Origin: Luzula sylvatica
Taxonomy: Eukaryota; Streptophyta; Magnoliopsida; Poales; Juncaceae
Assembly (NCBI GenBank): GCA_946800325.1
Contig: OX326960.1
Coordinates: 55,326,855 to 55,390,854 of the forward strand
Direction of reading: 5' to 3'
DNA length: 64,000 bases
In this document: one piece after another, positions 53,986 through 64,000 of the stretch
How positions within the stretch are numbered: position 1 is the first letter of the stretch
Layout of the letters: each line of letters opens with the position of its first letter
Made by a program: the position numbers and the translations under genes
Notes under the pieces: generated by a model
Databases searched by the model: none
What the model was told of the DNA's origin: nothing
The model's input: only the letters and a program-made list of their open reading frames with translations

Positions 53986-54960
53986 TGTAGGGGAATATCC
54001 CCGGCCCCGGGCCCGCGCAGCGGATATGTAGGCCCGGTCCGATTCCCCGATTCCCGAGATCACGCCACGACTTCGAGGGTACGATGCAAATAGAAGGTTA
54101 GATCCATACCAGTTCCAAATTGATGGAACACGAAGGGTTGATCGCTGCCTCCTATTCCTTCGGTCACGTTGGTGACTTTACGCGCGTCCCATACCGTGCG
54201 TCCTTCACCGTTCGTTCCCGTTCTTCGATCCTTCGGTTCGATCACAACGGAGAGCCCCAAGTGTTGCTCCTCCACACGTATCCACCTTGAGTCGGAAGAC
54301 GCCGGACACGGATACACCTGCCTAGACGATGTATCGATGCACTTGCTTGATCTCGATCGATTCTCTATTAATCTCTCTTCGTGCCTTTTCACTCACAAAA
54401 GATCAAATCTGAATTTGCTCTTTTCTTGTGTCTTGGGCAGAATATTGCTTTGAATTACTTCTGAATTCCTTAGTGAAGATGAGAGAGAATATCCTATTTA
54501 TACCTAATAGGATAAGGATTAGCCAAAAGGCATGTATATCCAATATACACCCTTTCACACAGAAAACTGTATGAACCTGTTCAGTATTCTGTCCAGACGA
54601 AATTGATAAATTTCTCTGACAGAAAATCAACCAACACGAAAGTTGTAGCTAATCTTATTATCTACTCAACCCAATTTGGCCCAGCCCAATTGGAGTTCGT
54701 ATGCAAAAGTTATGACTGTTTTACTAACTGTATGTCATACTGTTGCACCCTTTCGGTATTTCACAGAAACGACACTTATACTTCGTTCATATGAAATATA
54801 TTTCTATATGAAGGTTGTAGATAATCTCATTATCTATCTAACCCAATTTGAACCATTCTAATTGGATTTTCCCACTGAAAGTTATGGCCACGAATGTACG
54901 ACTACATTCGTTTATCCTTGTGTACACTTTTACGGTTGATCCGAAACTGTATTTCTTTCA
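53986..54960 (-). repeat. 5' LTR of the young Copia element
   Basis: Contains the promoter. Two copies of a dyad TAGATAAT-CTN-ATTATCTA-type motif lie at about 54646-54664 (one mutated to TAGCTAAT) and 54819-54837. Confidence 0.95.
54495..54502 (-). promoter_or_regulatory. TATA box of the young Copia element
   Basis: TATAAATA (minus) about 465 bp from the U3 start. Identical at 46814-46821 in the 3' LTR. Confidence 0.6.
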
Positions 54961-55149
54961 ATGGAAGCCATTTCCATGACTTAAATATTATGAGGGATCA
55001 TGCCATTCATGTTTCTAAATTCGTGACATAATCATATTATATCACTATCACAAGATTTCTAAATGCATATGATTTATTTAGGAAGACTAATTATTCTAAA
55101 TAAATACTAATCTATATGCTAGTATGATTGAATTAATTGATCAGAGATA

Positions 55150-55925
55150 AAGATAGGTCTAAAGATATGTATATCTCATATACACATTTTCAAACAGAAA
55201 ACTTCATACACCCTTTCAGTAATCTGTCAGAACGAAAATGGTAAATTCCTCTTACAGAACATCAACTAACACGAAAGTTGTAGATAATCTTATTATCTTT
55301 CCAACCCAATTTGGCCCAGCCCAATTGGAGTTCGGACCCGAATGTTACGGCCGTTTTACTGACTATATGTCAAACTGTCACACCCTTTCGGTATTTCATT
55401 AGAACGACACTGCTACTTCGCTCAAATGAAATATATTACAACATCAAAGTTCTAGATAATCGCATTATCTAACTAACCCAATTTGCACCATTCAAATCGG
55501 AGTTTCCTACTAAAAGTTATACCAGTTTTAGTAAAATACGGACAAACGAAAAGGTAAGTATATCCAATAGACACATTTTCAACCAGAAAACTACAGACAC
55601 CTTTTCAGTATTCTGTTGAAACGAAATAAATTATTCCAACCGACTTTGAACCTGAACGAAAGTTCTAGATAATCTTATTATCTAACTAACCCAATTGGAT
55701 TGGACTCAATTGGAGTTTCGATGCGACATATACGGACGTTTTAGTCTCTGTATGTCAAACAGTCGCACCCTTTCAGTATTCCATAAAAACGACACTGATA
55801 ATTCGTTCAAATGAAAATACGTTCTGTATCAAAGTCATAGATAATTGCATTATCTAACTACGCCAATTTGATCCAATCAATTTGGAGTTTCCCACTGAAA
55901 AGTATCTTAGTTTTACTCACTGTTT
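55150..55925. repeat. Two tandem LTR-derived units in the old element's leader
   Basis: 55150-55540 and 55545-55925 are each similar to about 380 bp of the LTR (54520-54900): GTATATC..ATACACATTTTCA, CAGTAT(T)CTGTC, GTAGATAATCTTATTATCT, ACCCAATTTGG and CACCCTTTCGGTATTTCA recur in the same order. They are more diverged than the LTRs are from each other. Confidence 0.85.
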
Positions 55926-56182
55926 CGTATTCTAATTGTCTGCAGATTTTGCCGTATCTTCCGTTTTCACTCGTTTCTGAAACGATAAATCATGAAACAT
56001 TTTCACGATAATTCCTAGATACTCTCAATCAACTTTTGATTGATCTCTAGCGAATTCCACTTGTGATTTTTAACGAAATTGGAATCTCTATATCTATCAT
56101 CATGCAAACGGGTACGAACTTTGATAACCCGTGCGTATATCGAATATACGACTATGATTCGACCCTCGAATCGATGGCGATC

Positions 56183-56194
56183 GCTCTGATACCA
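56183..56194 (-). other. Primer binding site of the old Copia element
   Basis: TGGTATCAGAGC, same placement as in the young copy; the adjoining GATCGCCATCGATTCGAGG is conserved between the two. Confidence 0.9.
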
Positions 56195-56195
56195 C

Positions 56196-57967
56196 TGTTG
56201 GGAATTCACCCGACCCCGGGCCCGCGCGGCGGATATGAAGGCCCGGTCCGGTTCCCTAAATCCAAGATCACGCCTAGGGATGTCAATGGGTTGGGTAATA
56301 CCCGTGCCCGACGGGTACCCGACCCGGGCGGGTCGGGTAATACCCGATTAAGCCTACCCGCGGGTCGGGTATTACCCGATTAAAAAATACCCGGCTCGGC
56401 TCGGGTAGGGTATGGGTGAGGTTGTACCCGACCCGTGGGTATACCCGACCCGAACCCGATTCTTAATAACCTTCATTATATTCATATTTTAATATTTTTT
56501 ATTGGTTTTAATCTATGTTTTCTACTAATTATTTATTATACAACTTATTTTTTTATTTGTTTAGTAAATAAATATAATAAATAATTTCCTAGATTTATGT
56601 TTATTTATTTTCGTTTTTACTGTTATTTTACGTTTCTATCAATTTTAGTTTTATTATACAATTTTTGTTAATTCACGGTCCAAATTTTATGTTTAAAAAT
56701 ATTTTGTTGTCTATTTTGTGATTTTGTGATATTATTATGTTATATGAATCTATGATGTTATTTTAATTTGAAAAAATATATTTTTCGTTTGTATATTTTA
56801 ATGTTTTTGTATATGTTTAGGTGTGGGTAAAATTTCCCGTGGGTAATCCGAAAACCCGCGGGTACTAAACGGGGCGGGTAAAATTACCCGTTTAGTTGAC
56901 GGGTCGGGTACGGGTATTACCCGATTAAGATGGGTAAAGGTATGGGTGAGCCTATACCCGACCCGAACCCGACCCATTGACATCCCTAATCACGCCATGA
57001 CTTCGAGGGTATGATGCAAAGTAGGATAAACGATTACCAGCGTGAAATTGATCACACACGACGGGTTGATCGCTCGCATCCTTTTCTTCCTTCGGTGTCA
57101 CGTTGGTGACTAGCCCGTGCGTCACATACCACACGTCTCCCACCGTCTTGACACGCGTCCGGTTGTCTTCATGCGTCCCGTTTCCGATTCGCTCGTTTCC
57201 GTCTCCGGCAGATTTCGTTCCTCCGAATCGATCACAACCGAAAGAGCCCCAGATGTTGCTCCTCTACTTGTATCCAACTTGACTCGTAAGACGTCGGTCG
57301 CGGGTGCAACTGCCTAGACGAAGCACCGGCGAACTTGCTCGATTGATTTATTCTCTTCTCCGGAAAAATTGTTTTTCTTGGTTCTCTCTCTTTACACCCT
57401 TTCACTCAATAGAAAGATGTCTCTCAATATTTCTGGAATATTATGAATATTCTGAATGAATTCATATCTGGATTGACCAGAGAGAGAGAGAGAAACATCC
57501 TATTTATATCACATAGGATTATAATTGGTCAAAAGACATGTATATCCAATATACATTTTTTCACACAGAAAGTTGCATGAATCTGTCCAGTATTTTGTCC
57601 ATACGAAATTGATAACTTTCGCTGACAGAAAATCAACCAACACGAAAGTTGTAGATAAGCTTATTATCTACACGACCCAATTTGGCCTGGCCCAATTGGA
57701 GTTCGTATGTAAAAGTTATGACTGTTTTACTAAATGTATGTCATATTGTTGCACCCTTTCGGTATTTCATAGAAACGATCATGATACTTCGTTCATATGA
57801 AATATATTTCTACATGAAGGTTGTAGATAATCTTATTATCTATCTAACCCAATTTGAACCATTCAAATTGGTTTTTCTTACTGAAAGATATGACCACGAA
57901 TGTACGATTACATTCGTTTATCCTTGTGTACACTTTTACGGTTGATCCTGAAACTGTATTTCCTTCA
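56196..57967 (-). repeat. 5' LTR of the old Copia element, split by a hAT element
   Basis: About 1050 bp once the hAT insertion and duplication are removed, matching the partner LTR in length. In the first about 160 bp after the insertion point I count about five substitutions against 42562-42720, clearly older than the inner element. Confidence 0.92.
56275..56988. mobile_element. Non-autonomous hAT-type element in a Copia LTR
   Basis: TIRs TAGGGATGTCAATGGG, perfect 8-bp duplication ATCACGCC (56267-56274 and 56989-56996). It is closely similar to the copy at 28329-28938, with an extra TACCCG block and about 100 bp more core. Confidence 0.95.
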
Positions 57968-58463
57968 GTTCCCTGCGTCTCCTCCGTTGTTGCGTCGTCC
58001 TTCTCGTCGTCGGTTTCTAGGCAACCTGCGTTGGGGCGTCGTCCATCTCGTCTAGGATTTCTAGTTTTAGGGTTTTCAGGCGTACATACGAGGAGGGTTT
58101 CTAGTTTTAGGGTTTCTCGTCGTCGTCGTCCTTCTCGTCCTTCTCAGCTAGGGTTTATAGTTTCTGCGTTGGAGCTGCGTTGGCTCATTTCTCGGCTAGG
58201 GCGTCGTCCTTCTGCGTTGGAGCTGCGTTGGGAGAATGAGCGAGCAAGACGACGGGAAGAGAGACGCCTGGATCTATCTTTTTCGACGAGACGAGGGAGA
58301 GAGAGAGAGAGAAACGAGAGAGAAACGAGAGAGACGACGACGGGGAAGAGAGAAATGAGCGAGCAATCGTGAACCGTGTTTATAAACAATAAACTAGGTG
58401 CGTCGGATTGATTCAACGCGTCATGCTGATTCAGCATGCGCGGGGGGAATCTCAGGGGCACCA
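57968..58463. other. GCGTCGTC-rich host side of the Copia nest
   Basis: Continues the sequence interrupted at 42493. It has repeated TCTAGTTTTAGGGTTT and TGCGTTGGAGCTGCGTTGG words and GA-rich DNA at 58297-58330. No gene is supported. Confidence 0.55.
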
Positions 58464-59608
58464 TATATGCTCTCTTATAAATTTATATGGGACCTCTCTA
58501 ATTCCTCCTATCTTTCTCTCTGAATTAGACAAACAGTGTGCGACTCCATTTCTGATATCCATAAAAACGAAATGTCGGATCTGTGAGAGGGGCAAATTTG
58601 AAATAATTACTACATATTTCTTCAGTTGTTTTCGTTTTGGAGTTATAAACTATAATTTTGAGGTGCAGACGTGGCAACTGGAATGCATGGAATGGAAATG
58701 GAACCTTGGTTGTAGTGCTTGGATCCAACAAGTTTTTATCCCCCGTTAACATTCCCATTTCACTGATATTGATGAAGTATATTTACCAAACATTCCAATT
58801 TATTTTGTCTTTGGTTCTTATCCCTAAACATTCGTTCGTACTCGAGTCTAATCTATAACTGCCCCTGTAATGCAGCCATCCCTAATACTTTCATCTTAAT
58901 CCGTGCATTTAGCAAACAGACAACTTTTTATCTTCTTAAACCTCCTATATTCCTCTCCTTTCTTTTGTTTCCAGCTACTTAAATAAAGAACACGCAACTT
59001 TTAGATTTAATTAGTGAAAAGCTTTCGAAACAGTACCATATGCACTTTATTACAATAATTATATTGAAGTGACAGTACGGAAAGAAAGGTGAATCTTTTC
59101 CTGGTTACTCTATCCAATTGCAAACCAACTTTTGTGGTCCTTCCATCGTGCAATTTTTCATGTCATGCCTTAAAGTTAGCTAGTGACACGTTACTATACA
59201 GGTTAAAGAAACAGAGGATGAGAATTCTAGTGTCATGTCATGCCTGGCAGCAAAACCAACAAGTAAAAGAAAGGGAGGCTCCGCATGCGCTGAGGAATTA
59301 TCGCTTTTGTTCGAATAATCTCGCGAAATTTGGCATTGCATAGAAGAGAGATAGGTTTCACCATCTTTTTTGACTGCACTGCTCACTCACTTTTCTTTTC
59401 TTTTTCGGATAAAAATGCTCCCTCACTTTTTAACGGATGAAACTTTTTGTGTGTGCTAAAAAGTTCGGTCTGTACTTTCTGAATTTCTGATCCATTTCCA
59501 TTGTACAGGGATAGATTATGGAGAAAGCACGGGCTCATATCGATACTTGGCGATTGGTGACCCGAGCCAACTATCAATGTTAAACGAATAGGATGGATAT
59601 CTTTTTTA
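58464..59608 (+). other. Spacer with two exon-like 3' segments
   Basis: 59202-59309 after an ACTATACAG acceptor-like site encodes KETEDENSSVMSCLAAKPTS and ends in TAA. 59510-59592 after TTGTACAG encodes GIDYGESTGSYRYLAIGDPS and ends in TAG. Neither is recognised and no upstream exons were found, so this may be the decayed end of a gene or chance. The rest is unremarkable spacer. Confidence 0.25.
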
Positions 59609-60249
59609 TGTTGGTTCGATCTGGATTTGGTTGATTGGAATTAGTTTGCATATATAATTGGTCATATAAGATGGCAAAACACGGATCTGTTTTGCCATCT
59701 CACACATATATCTCTCGAAAATTTTATGAAAAACAAAGTCCTAAACATTTCATAACACGTAATTTTTCAAAATCTAAAAATTTTGAATTTTTTTTGTAAG
59801 TATCATTGTCAAAAACTTAATTTGTAAGAAAAGCTAAATTTATTCTTAATTTGCAAATCTAATCAGGAGTTACGCATTTCCTTCAATCCTCATCAGGAAT
59901 TCCTCAAAAAACAAGATATGAATATGACCCGTAAACGAGATCAAAAAATGATACGTACTCACATACGCAAATGTGAATAGTTGAACAATAATCAAGACAT
60001 TTAAGACCACTAATGAAGCTTCCAGACGTTGAAGAATCAAGACGATGGTCAAAAATAAAGACAGAAGTATTCGTTCAAGTAAAGAATCAAGACGTTCAAG
60101 ACTTCCGCGAGCTGAGATATCATACAATCACAAAAATAAACTCATATGTATCCCTAGACTAAATGTAGATTATTAAACTCAATCTAGAATAATTAATATG
60201 TTCGAAACGTAATAAATGAGAAGGTTGCAAAGTTGGGAAACAAAACTCC

Positions 60250-60565
60250 TTCCGTTCGAACGGAACACATATTGCGTTCGAACGGAAGCAAACCTATCCC
60301 ACAGTTGAGTTTGCAAAGCAAAATCAACAAACACTCCGTTCGAACAGAATCACCAATCCGTTCGAACGGAACCTTATAATATGTTTGAACAGAACGTTAA
60401 AGTTTCGAACGGAAGTATGAGTGCAAACTCAAGCTGAATACATGATTCAAATGGAACCACAGTTGCGTTCGAACGGAAGTATAAGGTTTCGAATAATTAC
60501 CTTCTAACGACTAGTTTGACTTGTGCTCCGATTGAACGGAAGAATTATTCCTTTCGAACCGAACA
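60250..60565. repeat. Array E of CCGTTCGAACGG palindromes
   Basis: Two perfect palindromes (60252, 60358) and about eight variants (GCGTTCGAACGG, CCGTTCGAACAG, TTTCGAACGG). Positioned just upstream of the TATA box, as in array A. Confidence 0.8.
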
Positions 60566-60603
60566 TGCAGAAACATTGTGAATTGTGAGGGAACTATGTG
60601 TTC

Positions 60604-60610
60604 TATAAAT
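60604..60610 (+). promoter_or_regulatory. TATA box of the 60-kb LTR relic
   Basis: TATAAAT about 40 bp downstream of array E. Confidence 0.45.
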
Positions 60611-61238
60611 GGAACCCCCTCATGTTTTCTCTCTCCAACTCTTACCCAAATGATTTACACAATATAAAATAGAGAAAACCAGAGCCTAAGATCTTCAGCT
60701 TAATTTCTCTAAATCGATAACTTGATATAGGATAGATCATTCCAATCCTTCCTACAAACGATTCCCATCTCGCGTGGCCGATCACGTAGAGTTCGATTTG
60801 TAGATTGTAATATAGGGTAGCACACAATTGTAAAATCCGTCATAGATCGTGAGAAACGTGTAAATTGATTTGCAAATCTTGTAATCTTTGTTTCGGAAAA
60901 TTCAATAGTGCCTAAACGGCGCAAAACATTCTCGGGGACGTAAGTACTTGTAAACAATCGAGTCGGTCTATTGAGTAAGTAAACAATGAGTTACAGCTAC
61001 AAAGTAACCACCTATCGAACTCCGTAACAAATATTGTGTGTTATTGATTGTGGTACATTCTCTATTATTTTAAATTATTTAATGTTCCGCAAATACTTAC
61101 ATTGCGTTCTATTAGTGCGAAAATTAGACTTTAGGATAACCTATCCCCCCCCCCCCCCTCTATGTCTAGATTAAACAACACGAATTCCATCTTTGTTATT
61201 CACATTCTTCATCATGCTTTATGTAATACCCAGTAATG

Positions 61239-62249
61239 TGTTGGGGATTCTACCCGGCCCCGGCCCGCGCAGCGGATATGTAGGCCCGGTCCGGTTCCCC
61301 GATTCCCGAGATCACGCCATGACTTCGACGGGTACGATGCAAATAAGAAGATTAGATTCATACCAGTGCAAAATTGATTGCACACGAAGGGTTGATTGCT
61401 ATTCTTCTTTTCCGTGTCACATTGGTGACAATCCGCGCGTCCCACACCACGCGTCTTTCACCGTTCGTTAACGTCGCCGATTCACTCGATTTCGTCTCCG
61501 ACAGAAATTACTCGTTCGAATCGATCACAACCGAAAGAGCCCCAATCGTGACTCCTCTACGTGTATCCACCTTGACTCGTAAGACGTCGGTCACGGGTGC
61601 AACTGCCTAGACGATGCACTGGCGAACTTGCTTGATTGTTTGATTCTCTATACCGGAAAACACCTTTTCACGGTTTCTCTCTCTTTACACCATTTCTCTC
61701 TCTAGAAAGTTGTCTTACAATTCTCTGGAATATTCTGAATTAATTAACTGAATGAATCACTACAGATGAGAGAGAATTATCCTATTTATATCACATAGGA
61801 TTATGATGGGCCAAAAGACATGTATATCCAATATACACTCTTTCACACAGAAAGTTGCATGTATCTGTCCAGTATTCTGTCCATACGAAATTGGTAAATT
61901 TCTCTGACAGAAAATCAACCAACATAAAAGTTGTAGATAATCTTATTATCTACACGACCCAATTTGGCCCGGCCCAAGTGGAGTTCGTATGCAAAAGTTA
62001 TGACTGTTTTACTAACTGTATGTCAAATTGTTGCACCCTTTCGGTATTTCATATAAACGACACTAATACTTCGTTCATATGAAATATATTTCTATATGAA
62101 GGTTGTAGATAATCTTATTATCTATCTAACCCAATTTGAACCATTCAAATTGGATTTTCCTACTGAAAGATATGACCACGAATGTACGCTTACATTCGTT
62201 TATCCTTGTGTACACTTTTACGGTTGATCCTGAAACTGTATTTCCTTCA
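61239..62249 (-). mobile_element. Solo LTR of the Copia family
   Basis: A complete LTR (TGTTGGGGATTC ... TTTCCTTCA on the plus strand) similar end to end to 42494-43542, flanked by a perfect 5-bp duplication TAATG (61234-61238 and 62250-62254), with no internal region on either side. Orientation follows the other family members. Confidence 0.93.
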
Positions 62250-62254
62250 TAATG

Positions 62255-62767
62255 ATCTTATGATTATCTGGTTAAAGATAACGAAGAAATATATCTAAGT
62301 ATCACAATTCACATATAATGAATCAAATGATAACTTCATGTCCAAGAACTAAAACTTTATTTGTTATGAGAATATATATAATGACAATAACCATGTATAT
62401 TCTCATAAGTTGGTCAATCAAATATGTAGTCTCTAATATATATTTATATTTCATGTTTGACATCTTCATGTCCATGATCAGTAGAACATGATCATCTCAT
62501 ATGCGAATATCCTGGTGTGCATATATATTCCATTACCTTAGACATGTATATCTCAATATACATCATATATATAACCAATGACATTTAGAATTGTATTATG
62601 TTCATGTATAGTTTTACTATCATAATCACATATTATGATGATGTACAAACTAGTTATACAATTTATGGCTTATTTAAATATTCATAAATATGTTAAATAA
62701 CTAGTACGCCTATTAAATGAAACATTAAACAAATATATAATATTAGATCAACAAACATAAATAATAA
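62255..62767. other. AT-rich spacer, possibly decayed Copia interior
   Basis: Words such as GATCAGTAGAACATGATCATCTC resemble the 3' non-coding interior of the Copia family at about 48070-48100, but similarity is weak. Confidence 0.35.
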
Positions 62768-62821
62768 TTGATAATCGGTTACATACAAACTAAACAATTT
62801 GGCCTAGGGTATTATTTCTTT

Positions 62822-63409
62822 CAGTTTGAGGTACTTGACTTGTACGAGACCGGATATTCTTTTGGAGTCGGTCTTGTGAGCCGATTCATGGAGAAACCAA
62901 CTGAGACGCATTTCAAGGTGGTCAAACGAATTCTTTGTTATATCAAGGGTACAAGTGATTATGAATTATTTTATTCTTCTTCAAATGAATTCAAGCTCGT
63001 GGGATATAGAGATAACGATTGGGAAGGAAATATGGATGACCGAAAAGTACAACCGGTTTTGTTTTCCATATGGGAGATGCGGCATTCACTTGGTGATCTA
63101 AGAAACAGTCAATCGTGACTCTTTCGACTTGTGAAGCCGAGTACGTCGTTGCCGCATCATGTGTTTTTCATGCAATATGACTAAAGGATTTATTGAAGGA
63201 ATTGAAGATCAAGCAAGATAAAGCTACCGAGATTTATGTTGACAACATGTAGGCTATTGCACTTGCAAAAAATTCGGTATTTCATAATCGAAGCAAACAC
63301 ATTGATACAAGGTATTGCTTTATTCGAGAATGTGTTGCAAATGATGAAGTCAAGGTGAAGTATGTGAAGACTCAAGATCAAACTGCGGATATCTTCACGA
63401 AACCGCTCA
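62822..63409 (+). pseudogene. Decayed Copia RT end and RNase H
   Basis: Plus-strand frame pieces read VGLVSRFMEKPTETHFKVVK, then TLSTCEAEYVVAASCVFHAI, RSKHIDTRYCFIREC and TADIFTKPL, the conserved C-terminus of a Copia pol. Stops (for example after FHAI and at VDNM) and a frameshift after the RKV position show it is dead. It is a different lineage from the element at 48442-52413. Its upstream pol and 5' LTR are not in the window. Confidence 0.88.
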
Positions 63410-63497
63410 ATCTTTATGAAACCGCACAAACATGACCCTTTAATCAATTTGCGTATGATGCTTCTTGGAGTAACAAAGAATTAAGTTTAAGAGGAAG

Positions 63498-63836
63498 TGT
63501 TGAATATTTATAATAAACTTAATATTAATTAAATACACGTTTTGTTGTTTATTATGTAAGTGTGAAAGGTCATGTTCACCTTGCGAGTTATAATACTAAT
63601 ACATGTATTTATTGAATAAAATTATGGATCATGTACTTGACAATTAGTCTGAATTAATGGTCATGAGTTAATGTGATTCATGTATACATTAATCACTTAG
63701 ATTATAAATATAGACTCATTTGTGTTAGCAAAAAACAAGAGAAATATAATTAAAAAATAAATAAAAATAAAACAAATATAAGAAATTCTCTATTTTTTTT
63801 CTTGTTCTCTTAAGAAATATGACTTGTTATCCAACA
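63498..63836 (+). repeat. 3' LTR of the decayed Copia element
   Basis: Follows a polypurine-like AAGAGGAAG, begins TGTTGAATATT and ends TATCCAACA, giving TGTTG/CAACA termini. No second copy is visible to confirm the right limit. Confidence 0.6.
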
Positions 63837-63841
63837 TAATC

Positions 63842-64000
63842 ATGTTCTGATTAACTAACTGTCCGATGTCCAAAATATCGTTTTATGTTTGAATGGTCCA
63901 CAATCCACATATAGTTAATATATTACGAAAGTTAAACATTAAATAACATAACTATAATTTCCCAATAACCCCTAACAAGTCTCAAAAAGCTTATTTCTAA
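63842..64000. other. Right-edge spacer
   Basis: Nothing recognisable. Confidence 0.5.

Larger units (their letters stand above)
46305..54960 (-). mobile_element. Young full-length Copia retrotransposon
   Basis: 975-bp LTRs at 46305-47279 and 53986-54960 that I see differing at only about four positions (two of them at the extreme left end). The perfect 5-bp duplication is ATGGA (46300-46304 and 54961-54965), with a tRNA-Met primer site and a single intact 1323-codon gag-pol. It inserted into the leader of an older member of the same family. All features needed for autonomous movement appear present. Confidence 0.96.
42494..57967 (-). mobile_element. Old Copia element, interrupted by a young relative and a hAT element
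   Basis: LTRs at 42494-43542 and 56196-57967 (the latter with a hAT insertion), flanked by a perfect 5-bp duplication GTTCC (42489-42493 and 57968-57972). The interior continues from 43543 to 46304 and resumes at 54961 after the young element. It has a tRNA-Met-type primer site at 56183-56194. Gag, protease and integrase survive only as frameshifted pieces, and RT and RNase H are deleted. Without the insertions it is about 6.1 kb. Confidence 0.93.
40806..58463. mobile_element. Possible outer TIR element interrupted by the Copia nest
   Basis: TGCCCCTGAATTCCCCCC at 40806 reappears inverted at 58463 (reverse complement TGCCCCTGAGATTCCCCCC, continuing CGCGC in both). Removing the Copia nest leaves about 2.2 kb of mostly GC-rich minisatellite DNA. 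I could not see a convincing target duplication, so element status is tentative. Confidence 0.4.
59609..61160 (+). mobile_element. Copia-type LTR relic, sister of the left-edge LTR
   Basis: Starts TGTTGGTTC like the LTR at 1-1273 and shares with it several blocks in inverted orientation (around 60100, 60660-60850). TATAAAT is at 60604-60610, directly after an array of CCGTTCGAACGG motifs. It ends near a poly-C run (61146-61159). Exact limits and TSD could not be set. Confidence 0.45.

Noticed and set aside
58144..58464. Arg/Ser-rich frame near the right TIR
   Set aside because: Arises from GCGTCGTC and GA repeats and extends into the TIR.

Overview
This is a piece of a flowering-plant nuclear genome, most likely a eudicot. 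The grounds are a five-exon plant glutamate-receptor-like gene, GT-AG introns, very AT-rich spacer DNA, and a dense mix of Copia and Gypsy LTR retrotransposons with hAT and MULE non-autonomous elements. No bacterial operon, CRISPR array, rRNA or tRNA gene is visible.

Only two apparently intact host genes were found, in a gene island at about 12.7-18.9 kb. One is a GLR channel on the + strand (five exons, 975 codons). The other is a two-exon SnoaL/NTF2-like protein with a UVR-like motif on the - strand (241 codons). They converge with about 220 bp between their stop codons.

Region by region: 1-1.3 kb is part of a Copia-type LTR on the - strand. 1.3-6 kb is AT-rich spacer with an atp1-like mitochondrial fragment and a hAT-type element. 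6.1-10.9 kb is nested TIR-element DNA with long ATT microsatellites. 12.7-18.9 kb holds the genes. 19.4-20.7 kb is a hAT element inside another hAT-like element. 22.1-29.4 kb is a deletion-derived Gypsy-type element on the - strand with TSD GTTAT. 29.9-34.7 kb has another hAT element and unassigned exon-like fragments. 34.7-37.1 kb is a MULE-like element with 9-bp TSDs. 37.1-40.8 kb is AT-rich, with one more hAT element.

The 40.8-58.5 kb block is a layered nest. An old Copia element (42494-57967, TSD GTTCC) sits in a GC-rich minisatellite locus. It was later hit by a young, full-length, apparently coding-competent relative (46305-54960, TSD ATGGA) and by a hAT element in one LTR. A solo LTR of the same family (61239-62249, TSD TAATG) lies further right. 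The window ends in a decayed Copia RNase H region and its LTR.

The most unusual signal is a short palindrome, CCGTT-N2-AACGG. It is repeated in arrays in the promoter or leader regions of at least three otherwise different retrotransposon families. In the two nested Copia copies the leader carries different cargo at the same position: the CCGTT array in the young copy, tandem LTR-derived repeats in the old one. I did not find evidence for an entirely new biological system; the CCGTT arrays are the best candidate for something not yet described.
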